This document shows positions 34,903 to 46,900 of a stretch of DNA of 64,000 nt, in pieces. A program made the position numbers and the translations under genes. The DNA is from Acanthococcus lagerstroemiae. Its lineage: Eukaryota > Arthropoda > Insecta > Hemiptera > Eriococcidae. The DNA is taken from assembly GCA_031841125.1 (NCBI GenBank), contig CM063114.1, positions 34,803,574-34,867,573 on the forward strand, written 5' to 3'. The notes under the pieces are model-generated. The model saw only the letters and a list, made by a program, of their open reading frames with translations. It did no database searches and had not been told where the DNA came from. Every line of letters starts with the position of its first letter. Position 1 is the stretch's first letter.

Positions 34903-37900
34903 TCAAGACGAGCTATCGCCGCTGCCGCTATTGTTATTACCATAACCGTTCTCTTCAGTCGAGGAAGTTGACCTCTTAGTGATGCGTTTTCCAATCGTGT
35001 ATACCTCGAAGCCGATACGATTTAACGCTTCGTGATTTAAAATTTTTCGACCGTCGAATATGAAAGCCGGTTTCTTCATCGAATCGTACACTTCCTCGTA
35101 TTTCATATTCTGTCAGCAAGAAATTGGCGATGATAAGTTAATTGCATCAAAAGTTTTACGTTTTACGGCTATATTCTGGGTACTGCCGGACAACAAGAAA
35201 AACGGTAGAGACGCTAAAATTATCACTGTACCGAATTTGCTCAGAGAACACCAGTAATACGTTCATATCGCTCTGAATTCGCGAACAGGGTTGCCACTTT
35301 TTTTCAGGATTGGTTTTCCCTGACTTTTCCCGGTTTTCCAGGCCAACTTTTCCAATTTTCCCTGACTTTTTTACAGGATTCCGAGAAAGCCCAGAGGGAG
35401 GAGAGTCACAGAAATTTTTTACAATACAGATTTTTAAAAAATCGCTATCGAGAAGAAGAAGGTACAGATGTAATTTATGTAATATTTTTCAATATTATAG
35501 ACTATTTCATTTGCAAATAGATTATCATTATTCTTATGTTATGATAAAAAAAGTTTACTCTGATAAAATACGAACTCGTTTGTTATTTTCAGAAAATTTC
35601 CCTGACCTAAATGAAAATTCCCTGACTTTTCCCGGTTTTCCAGAAAGTGGCAACCCTGGCGAACATTTATCGCATTCAAAACTAGACGTTACGGCGACTA
35701 TCAGCGGCCTTTATATATACGTCGGTGTTATCTGTAAATATCCTGACTGCGCTTCTGGTTATTGTTCTTTTACGCAGTTACAAAAATCCTGTCCATCGTT
35801 CTTCACTTCTCTCGAATATTCGGGAACATTTGCCACAATACTAACAGGTGTACAGTGAGTCACAAAAGTCTGCACACACCAGTAACATTTTCGGCGAACA
35901 GTAATTCTACCCGACTCGATAAAGGGATAAAAATTTCAAAAAAAAAAGAAGTTAAAGTAATACTTCTAAATTAAGTTGACAAAAGTTCGAGACAAAGGAA
36001 CAAAAAATGAGCACGCTATACTTCATTCGGAATAAGAACGACAAAAATGGCGACGCACTATGTGCGCAGCGGGAAAGTGAAACGTACCATTTCAATTCCC
36101 CGCGACCACATGATGCGTCGCCACTTTTGTCGTTCTTATTCCGAAAGAACTATACAAGCGAATAACAGATAAGGGAACGAAAAATGGGATCACTAAAGTA
36201 TCCACACAGCTATCAAAAAATAGTCTCTTCTTTACAGATGACACACAGCGTAACAATTAATAGGTACTTGGTTGCATATCCTTTATTACAGCGATGACAT
36301 CTCTGAGACGCTGCGGCATAGTTGAAATAAGTTTTGAAGTGTACTTAGCGGAAATAAGCGCCCATTCTCTCTTCAATGTACAACGCATCTTTCCTTTGGA
36401 ACTTAGGGGGCTCTTCCGAACGCGGCAGTCCGACTTGTACCACAAGTTCTCGATGGAGTTGAGGTCAGGAGACTGGACGGATGTTCTTAGAACGTGTGGA
36501 CAATTTAGTCACTCCTTCAGTGAATGTGCAGTGCGTTAGGGTCATTATCTTGATAGAAATGAAATGTCCGGCCAATTCCCATTTTAGTAGCACTCTTGAT
36601 GAGGTTCGTCTTTAAAATATGCAAATATAAGGGTCACTTCATTATCTCATCGATAAAGACAATTTCCCCAGTGCCATGGGCTGAAACACATCCTCACACC
36701 ATAACATCACCTCCGCCACGCTTTACCGTCGTTTTACATTACTCGGGTTCAAATTCGTCATTCTACTTCCGCTACACCATTACCTTTCCATCAGAGCCAA
36801 ATAAATTGAATTTTGATTCATCGCAGAAAATTACATTTGACCAAAACTGTTCATTCTTCAGAACGTACTCCAGAGCAAAAGTCTTCGTTTGCACTTAACT
36901 TCATTAATAAAGAGTTTCTTGTGCGTCACTCGACTGTGAAAACTTTCGTTTCGTATAACCCGCCTTATTGTTTCCACACTGCACTTTTTCCCCCGTTTCT
37001 TCACGATATTCAGCCGTCAATTTTGGGGCACTCATCTTCGGATTCACTTTTACTTTCCGCATAATTTGACAAGTTTCCCCGACAGTCACTCCGCTCTTTC
37101 TTGTACCGCTGCATATTTGTTGCGGCTGCATTTCGGTTTACCTGCAGAGAGGTAGCGATTCCTGAATACGACCTACCGCGTGCGGTAGCATGCAAAACGA
37201 TCAATTTTCGCACTTCCATAGAAATTTCTTTACCCATTTTGCGGATGTCCACTTCTGTTCACTTCCATCTATGCACGAAACTTGAGAATAACATCAGAAT
37301 GCTTCATTTCATCATCAAAACTTATCTCAAGCTATGCGTCATTCGTAAAGAAGAGACTATTTAACACGTATAATTGTAGATGCGTCATTCGTAAAGAAGA
37401 GACTATTTATTATTATAATAATTTGTTTCTTAATAGCTGTGCGTAGACTTTCGTGATCTCATTTTCCGTTCGTTTACCTATTATTTGCTTTGTAAAGTGC
37501 TGATTTTTTATTCCTTTGTCTCGAACTTTCTTCAGCTTAATTTAGAAGTATTACTTAGGATTATAAATTTTTTTGAAATTTGTATTTCTTTATCGAGTCG
37601 GGTAAAATTATAGTTCAACAAAAATGTTACACTCTTGTGACTCAGTGTAAGTATGGGTTTGATGCGAAAAGCAGGAGGATCTATAAAGGAATGAAGAGGA
37701 GGGAGGAGCAGACTAACGCTTGACAAGTTTTGTTTTCAGACAGGAAGAATTACAAGCAAAACGACCCGGAACTATGTGTATTTGGACACCACCCATATCT
37801 ACCTAATGATGGTGGTTTTTTTTTGCTGATATTCAAAAAATAGACTGCTACTGTTACCAAATTGATTACTACTATCTTCGAATTATTTTTCAACTGATGT

Positions 37901-40900
37901 GCCTCCAAATGACTGTGATGACTTTTACAATCAACCATCACTGTTACGAAAAAATCAATTAGGTATTTCGACTCGAATGAGAGAGCCTGCAAAATCGCTC
38001 ATGTAACGCCTGAATACTACAAAGTACCGAGTAAGGGCTATCAGTCGAAGTGTAACGTACGAGTGGACGGAACGGTAACTGATACACATGTAAGAACACG
38101 AGCGTGTGTGTATTGTGTGACTGGTTCAGTAGCACCCGATAAGGGTACCTTTTGACCGTCGGATTTTGTCGTTATTGAACATTAGTAATCGAACTACCAC
38201 GAGCAAAAAAATAATAATAATAATAATAAAAAAAATAAAGAAACATAACACAAAGTAACGTGTTGATTTGATAAAGCATAAAAAGGATTGCAAACAGTCT
38301 GTTACTAGGAAACAAAGACACAACGGGGGGGGGGTGTCAAATAAGTACTGCTTGGTACAATACGGCATGGAAGCTTACCACGAACTCGTTCCACTCGGTG
38401 CATACGACGATAGCGTGACTGTTTTTGGCAGCCAAATACGGATCCGAATAGATTTCTACCAATTGATCCACCCTCTCCGGATTAGCCGTCGCATCTGTCA
38501 GATCTTTAATGATTTGTTTGCGAGCCACCTGAAATTGTTCGATGAGACCAATAAAATCGAGCAAGTTGAGTGAAAATCGCGTCCAAATAATATCTATTTA
38601 CGATCATGTAGGTAATTTAACGAAACCGGTAGCAAAAATGTTGGTGGCACAGCATACTCGATGGTAGCCAGTTTATCAAATTTCATATTCGTCAGGCCGT
38701 ACGTACGACGTGAAGAGACGCGAACCCAGACGTGACAGATTTCACGCCATTACACAGTCCTATATTCGCGTACATCTCACGTATTGTACAGAAAAATGAG
38801 GGAACAGACTAGTATTTTTCAATTCGTCACACGATTTTCGATATTTACAACGGAAGGGATTTCGTTATCTTCGAAAAATTACCAAAGTAGTTTTCCAATT
38901 AGCTTTTAGCGACTACTTATTCGCGTTTTGCAACAATGCTTCATACCGTTCTTTATGTGAAGTAACGACTACAGCTACTGCTGATACAGATGCAGACGAT
39001 GGTTACAATTTTCATTATTCGTGGGCACACCAACAGAAGTACCAGACTGGTACGTCAATAAATAAGTTGTGCCGCCGAATTATAGACTAGCGATAATCCA
39101 ACGCATACTCGCAGTATACGTATAAGTCCCGACACTAACTCGCGAACGAGAGAGGAAGACGAACTAAAGATAATGCAACGAATTTATTCGTTGATAGAAA
39201 AAACAAGCTCTCTTTCCACAAGAGGGCGAAATAAAATAAAAATATGTAAGGTAGAATCGGACTGTAGGTACGCGTGTACCATCGGACGACGAGAAATCAA
39301 ACTGAACTTAATTTCTAATGAAAATACAGGTAAATCGTGCCAACGATAAGATGCTAGTTATGACCGGTAGGTTAATTCAATAACATCACTAATCGTAATC
39401 ACGGTACAGAACCGTGAGCATAGCCTTTACTCACCTTCGGATCGTAGATTTTCACACGAGCACTTTCGTCGAGCAACCGTTTGCATACGTCAATGGCGGG
39501 AGATTCTCGAGTATCGCCGGTGTCCTTCTTAAACGAAAATCCGTATACCGTCAACGTTTTTCCAGAAATTGAATTGAACATCGTTTCGATAATCTTTTTC
39601 GTGAAACGTTCTTTCTGATATTTATTCATATCGATTACCTTGGAACGTGAGAATGCATTGAAAATTAACCACTACGATACAGCAGGTTATTAATTACAAC
39701 GAATTGAGACGGTTGTTCAACAGATTTCTTCTTCCGCTTCTGTCTTTTCGTCGTTGCTGTCGTCATCTCACAGTGATTTTTCCTAAACCTTATTTTGACG
39801 CGGAATCTAGGAAGTTTCGTCAACTTTTGAATTTTAAAATAGGAAATTATTTTTTCGAGGAAAAGAAATTACATTATTCTCTAATTTCGGCCATTTCGTC
39901 AGCATTTATTTAGATTCGCGCCCGATTCGGACTCCAAAATCCAAGTTTCAGGGACGACACAGAATACTCAGATAACGAAACGATATCGAAGTGGGGATTT
40001 TCTGGGTCACCGATCTCGAATATTTTTTTGGATTTTTGTTCCGATCCGGATTCGCGCTGGAAGTTTTAATTTCAAACGTGAAATTGGAATTCCGGGACCT
40101 TATAAAGTCAGATGCAAAATCTGATGGACTATTTGCAATTCACGATCGCAAGAAGTTCATACTTCGGTAATTTGTTCGATTTTCACGGCCGAATTAATTT
40201 TACGCGCCTCGTAAAATCTGAACTTGTAAAACTCAAATCGCAGAGAATCGTTATAAATTCCAATGAAAATGAAAATGGTTTATTTCGTTGCCAACTGAGC
40301 TAGGCTCGTGTTTAGCAACGGCACTAAATTACATTTTTTCCCCTTCTTTTTTTCTTCCGACAATTCCTTTAGTTAGTGCACTACTTACTCTTTACAATAG
40401 TTACACATATTGCGGTTGTTATTAGTCGGACTGTATGCTGCGCTGTTTTCTGTTTCTGTAATTAGTAGTTGTATTAGTAACTGCATTTCGTATCAAAGTT
40501 TTGTAAGTTCTGTTTTTAGTTTGTATTATTTTTTCCCTATTCTGCTGATCAAGTTTGTTAAAGTTTTTGAGTCCAGTGTAAATGCTGTTTGTTTTACCGA
40601 TGTTAGCTTTTATTTTTGGTAATGTTACTGTAAATTGTGTGTTCCTCGTCAGTCTAGTGTTAGTTTTGCTGTATTTCGTTAGTAAATTATGTTTTTTCAC
40701 GTATTTTATTGCACTTATTTCATGTAGTTTTTCCAAAGTTAGTGCCTTTGTTTCCTCAAAAAGTTGTACGGGGCTAAATCTTTTTGGTTTTTTGTAAAGT
40801 ATTTTCAAGAATTTTTTTTTGGTCAACTGTAACTGGTTTTAAATTAGTTTTATAGGCTGCCCCCAGCTTGATATTCCGTACTGTATTTTTGATTGAACTA

Positions 40901-43900
40901 TCGCTGTGTAAAGAATGCGCTTTACTTCTTGAGAGATTATGTTCCTGAATTGAATTGCAATAAAAATAGACTTTAATAGTTTTTTTGCCAAATATTTGCC
41001 TTGTTGTTTCCAATTTAGTTTTTTATCTATTATTATCCCTAAATATTTCATAGAGTCGACGGTATTTATTTGCTGGGAATTATTGTTTAATTGAAAACAT
41101 TTATCATTTCTATTACACTGATTTGTATGAACGTTAATATCTACTTCCTCGTTATTTTTCTTATTTTTTAGTGCAAATTGTACTGATTTAGTTTTTTTTT
41201 TGGTTCAGTATCAGTTCATTATCATTCAGCCAGGTTATTACTTTTCTGATATCTTTTTCGGCTTTTCCCCTGGTTTCTTCCCAGCTATCTCCTTTTTCTA
41301 TTATGACGGTGTCATCTGCATATGAAATTATTTCTCCCTCTATGTTAATTTCAGTCAAGTCATTAATATAAATTAGGAAGAGTAACGGTGACAAGGCCGA
41401 ACCTTGTGGCGTGCCTCCTTTTAGTGTGAGGATCTCGCTTTCTGTTGTTCCTATTCTTACTTTTTGTTTCCTATTTTCCAAGTATGAGGTGACCCAACTT
41501 AGTACTTTGCCCTCACAGCCTGCTCTTTCAATTTTTCCAATTAGTTTTTGATGATTCACTAGATCAAATGCTTTAGAAAGGTCTTGAAAGATCGCTAGAC
41601 ATTTTTTGTTTTCATCTAAATATGTGGATATTTTGATGTGCAGGTTATTGATAGCTTCTTCTGTTCCCATATTATTCCTGAATCCCAATTGATTGTTTGA
41701 AAAGAATTTGGTTTTTTCCAAAAATTTATTTAGTTGAAACTTTACTGCCTTCTCTAATATTTTTGAGGCTGTTGAAAGTAGTGAAATTGGTCTGTAGTTG
41801 TTTACGTCTTGAGTATCGCCTTCTTTGTAAATTGGTCTTAGAATGGCTAATTTATATATTTCCGGGAATTTTCCTGTTTTCAGACTGAGATTAATTATAT
41901 GTTTTATTGGAGTTACTAATTTATTACAGTTTTCTCTTATTATTTTTGTGGGGATTCTATCTTCTCCTGCTGCTGCGTATGGCTTTAAAGACATTATTAT
42001 CCTTATCACATCATCCTCTTGCAGTAAGCGGAATTCATAGAATTTCCTAGTAATAAATTTTATGTTATTGTTCCCATAATTTTCGTTTATATTTTTGAAA
42101 TCATTCTTCACCGTAGTTGCTATATTTGTGTAATGTTGATTAAAAAAGTTTGATGGATTATTCATTTCGAAATTTCGTTCGATTTTTCGAAGCGCGTGAA
42201 AATATACTCTGCGCACTCTTTCCCTGTCTCTCCCCTCCCTGTATGAAATTTCAGTTTTGGGACTCAAACAGAAACTGAATGTTTCTAATTAGCAAGCCAT
42301 CTGAATACTTGATTCGATTTTCCAAATGCTACGCCTCGCCTCGCACGGTACTGCGGCTGAAGTCTTCAGTGGATGATAAATCGTCGGTGGCGCGTTTGAC
42401 ACCTCGTATGTGCAAAATAGAACTTTTACTCATCACTTACACATACGAATACGAGGATTTTGGAGCCAGGTTTAGAAACCCATGCACATAGGGAAGTGTT
42501 ATACAGCGTCCTTTAGCGGACAACATTGTAACTAAGCACATAGGAGGAATTTTATTTGACGCGCCCGTCAGAGACGAATCCAACAATACCAATAAGTCGT
42601 TTTAGCTAAAAATGTCACATACGAGGTGTCAAGCGCCACCGACGAAATGCAACACCTACTAGTCAACTCACCTGTTGCCAGTATGAGGCGATTTCCCGAA
42701 GACCGAGACACTCGCAAATATAAACAATGTTCAAAATATCTTTTTGAAAACAACTTCCTCCGAAACCTGCAACAGCAAGGCAAATAATAAGTTAAACAAA
42801 GAAGAAAAAGGAGAAGAAAGCGGAAAAAAAGAAGAAAAGTAAGAGGAGAGAATGAGAAAAAATACACGCATATAAGATACTGGTAGTGAAACAAATACGA
42901 ACCTACTCCCACAGTCGCAAGCCCCCCCCCCCCCCAAAAAAAAAAAGACTTTCAACGGGCAAAAAAAAAAGTAAGATGGGAAGACAGCTTGCGTCACAGA
43001 CATCACAAAAAAGCTGATTTAGGTGGACCAGGTAACTACTAAACTACTAGTAGAGTTCTTAAGCTTTCGGTACGAGTTACTCAGTAGTCTGACTGTCATT
43101 GATCTTCGAGTTCCTCCAACAAATGGCGGAATTGTTAGAGACGGGAGGGGACGAAATCGAACTGTCAGTGAACGAATTAACTTACCAATTGAAGCGCGTA
43201 AGAATTCCGGCCCAATACGGCGATCTAAACCGATAGCGAGAGCAACTTCGGAAACATCGGCACCAGTAACTTCGCAGAGGGCAGTCAGCGAATTGATGCT
43301 CGAAATGCGTTGAGCTAGAAAAGCGTTAGAAGCCTGCGAACGTATCGACAATGAATATAACAGGAGTACAGGTGATATTTCCAGTGCATGCAACATCTTC
43401 TAGCTCTAGCACGCGCAGCCGACGATACTTTTCTACGAATTCTGAGCAAGGGACATTTGTCCGTCGGACGAAAGGGTCAACCATCGCGATACATATTTTT
43501 AGTATGTTATCGGAAAAGTTAGACTTTGGAAAATCGGATTTTGACATTTTCTAGGGTACGTCTCGATCGTATAAATACGTTTGCGCACCCAATCGCCGCA
43601 CTGAAAGCGGAACAGGGGTAAAACATGTTGGTACTCCCGGACAAAGGATAACTAGTAGGACCATCTGCATAAGATGACAACTCGAGTACAAATAAAAACA
43701 TTGCAACCGAGTTTGTATCGGCCTAAAAGCCTACTGATCTTAGCTGAAATCGGTAAAATAGTTGCCGAGATTTTTGCAGTTATTCACCAATTTTCCCCGA
43801 ACCCGTCAACATCTTTTTTACTGCATATCTGATCTCAAAACTTACTCAACAAACAAGGACTTTTTCGAAGTTACATACCTATTACTAATGACTACAGTTT

Positions 43901-46900
43901 ATTTTCTCCTCATTTTCCACGTGCTAAGCAGTAGAGAGAAGGTACAAAAATTCAAAATATTAAAGAAGAAATCTCCAGCAAATTAGACCCGCAGGTGAAA
44001 CGGTTACGTCCTTCTTTGTCCATTTCGGCAATAGAGAACTCGAGGCGCATACCTATTTTTTTTTTATACATAAGCCAGTCCGCGGACACAGCCTGCGGTA
44101 GCGGTTCGCGTTTCTTTCAATACAGTTCCAAGGCCGAATTTTACAGAAAGCGTTTTTCTACAGAGCCTAACACAGTAATGAGAATGAAAATTGAAAATAC
44201 ACGGAAAATTCGCAACCCCGCTTCCTCTTCGAAAGATACCTACAGCTGTTTTTATTTTCTATCAAAATATAGAACTTGACTTCATCTTACAGAATCATTC
44301 TATGACTACCTATACAAAATGTATCAAGTTGTAGTCGAAGGAATCATACTATATAATATTCATCCGACATTACTGCGATTCGAAGAACAATGAAATCTAT
44401 GATTTGAAAACAAGCCACGGAAATGATCTGACGAGTGCTTCGTAATTTTCTTTTGAATGCGGATTGTCGGGAAAAGGGCGAGATTAATTTATTGAATCAC
44501 CTTAAGCACGCGTATTACAAAAAGAAAATTTAAAACTGGAAAAATATTTAAAAAACACCCTAGGGATGAGAAATGCCCGTCTTAAAAAATACCCAATTAA
44601 GCGCGTAATTACAAACCAGTTTCGATAGCTCCGACGACCAAGTATTCGTGCCAATTATTCGTTCCCGAGGAATCCAACGAGTGTAAATGGCGCATAATTC
44701 GTCGAAGGCGCGCTTTCCAGACGATGTGTCATTGAATCCGATTAAAATACGATCCGCGTTTATAAGATCATTGATAGCGCTTCCTTCGGCGAGAAATTCC
44801 GGATTCGACAACACCTACAATCGATCACGTTGAACGTAATTAAAGGATAAGTACCGCGGTGGCGCCAACACGATATAGTCTATTTTACTCAACCAAGTAC
44901 GCTAGCGTTCGAGAAAATTATCCTAGAAAAATGGACGAAAAGACAGATTTTTCCGAAAAAACCTGACTTACAATTTTCAGAAGCTAGGAGAGGGATGCTT
45001 TCCAACGATTGCCTTCGATCCGGCTGCGTTCAGTTCCGGTTATTTTTCTTATTTTTAGATTGGTTCATTTTGGGACAGATTGTACGAATTCGATCATTGT
45101 TAATACGTGGTTTCTGTCATTTTCCGTTATTACCAATTACGCAGCAACTCTTGTAGCGTGTGTAAATGTTGCGTTAACACCCCTGCTGGATGGTGGTCAC
45201 AATGCATTTCTTATGGACAAGGCTCTACGTTTGTGTGTGTAAAGTGCCATCCAGCTTCAGTTACTTCGGTCGTTCGGTGCGAGGGAGAGGGTACATCAAT
45301 ACATGCAGCGAAGTTCGATATCTACATTATATAGCGTGTACATCTGTGGGACAAACTGAAGAATAGACCGGCTATGAAAGTTATAGACTGAAGAATGATC
45401 AGCGGTAGCTTTGAAACTATGATAAAACGCGGGAAGGATTCTCTGGGATATCCATTGCACCGCGTAGTTCAAGTGGTTAAGGTTTCTACCTCTCACGTTG
45501 AAAACGGTCTGTCTGCTTTAATCGAGAATTCTACAAGGGAGATGAACCGCGTGCCTCTATTCAGCGCGTTTTGCAACCTCCAGCTGGTCTTCCAGGTTGA
45601 CTATCTTGTCTAGAAGTATAATATGTGAACTGGTCGGGCGAATCAAATCAACTTGTGTTTTATCAGCAGAGTTTACGAACTTGTTGCAAGTTGAAGCTGA
45701 CATCAAACAAACATGCCGGTAGTGACGGCAGAAGACGCATTTTTTCATTATTTCGAACACCGTGGGCTAGGTAGAGTGTGACTCTTTTCACCACTGAGCT
45801 ACAGAGGCAATTGCTACCGACAATGAAGCACCTTGGTGCCGAAGATTGTTGCAAGGGTTGTAAACCTCCAGTTGAAGTTGATGTGATGAGAGTTGCGAAC
45901 TCTGAAGCAGTTGCTGCTGAGAAAGAGTTGACGACTGAATTCGAAGTGAAGACAGACTGAATCTGTTTTTTGAGAGACGGATTCAAGAGACTTGGGCCTA
46001 GTTTAGATTAGTGTTGGCCTGATCTTATAAATTAGGCCGACTGAGATGTTTACACCAAGTTTAAGAATATTTTTACAGAATGTGTTACGCTATCTACCAT
46101 TTTGGCAAGAAGACCTGACAAAGTTAGCTATCATTTATGTATGTACATATCGGGTTAGTTTTGTGCAAATAAGTCAAAAAAGGGCGATCCAGAAGTTTCG
46201 TATTTTATACTTTTTAGTCAATTTTGATCAAATTTTTTGTCGTTCACGCGGGCTTACTCGTTTTCTTCGAGCGTACTTCCAATGAAATACAATCAAATCA
46301 AGGTTCAAGTCATTTCGGTGCATATACTTCCGAAAAAGGTGACGAGCACACTTCCAAGCAGAGCACTTTAAAGGAGGTATAAGAAACCGCCTTTTTGGCA
46401 GCGAACAAAGAAAAGAAAAACAACTGACGGTTTGCCCCACCTCTTTTATAGCGCCCTACTTCGGGGAGGTATGTAGTTCACAAAATTAGGTCTGCGTATC
46501 CGTGGCAATCATATACGTGACAGTGAGCGTAAATTCCAGTGTACGTAACCTGTAACGAGTATTACGATTCGTTACTTCAGACCAGCACGGCATCGTCACA
46601 CTGTCGCGTCGTCTTAACGCTGGTCACTTTAATTTCAACCTGTTAACACATAATGCGTAGCCATAAGCGCGAGCATATTTTTTTTATTTTACCTCGAAAT
46701 GAACTCCAGATTTGTGATTAGCCCATAGAACTTTTGATATACTTTCAGCAGCTTTCACGGGTACGGTGCTTTTTTCAACGATGATCTTACTACTAGTAGC
46801 AATTTTCGCGATTTCTCGAGCAGCTCCTTCGACGTACCTTAGATCGGCTGCTCTTCCCTGCAACGCAATTTTCGTACATAAGAGACGTATATACACGTCA

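Larger units (their letters stand above)
35849..37651. mobile_element. Tc1/mariner-like transposon with long inverted repeats
   Basis: Ends TACAGTGAGTCACAA and TACACTGAGTCACAA are inverted and include a TA at each border. Similarity continues inward for about 260 bp per arm (CCCGACTCGATAAAG, AGTTCGAGACAAAGGAA and ATAGTCTCTTCTTTAC blocks). The left arm contains an inserted 128-bp MITE. A decayed minus-strand transposase lies between the arms. Confidence 0.87.

Noticed and set aside
35310..35858. 182-aa ORF rich in Phe, Pro and Ser
   Set aside because: It translates the repeated subterminal motif of the 373-bp TIR element; the apparent protein repeat is a DNA repeat.
45778..45960. 60-aa acidic ORF beside the SINE head
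   Set aside because: It overlaps the antisense of the tRNA-like head and has no family match that I can see.
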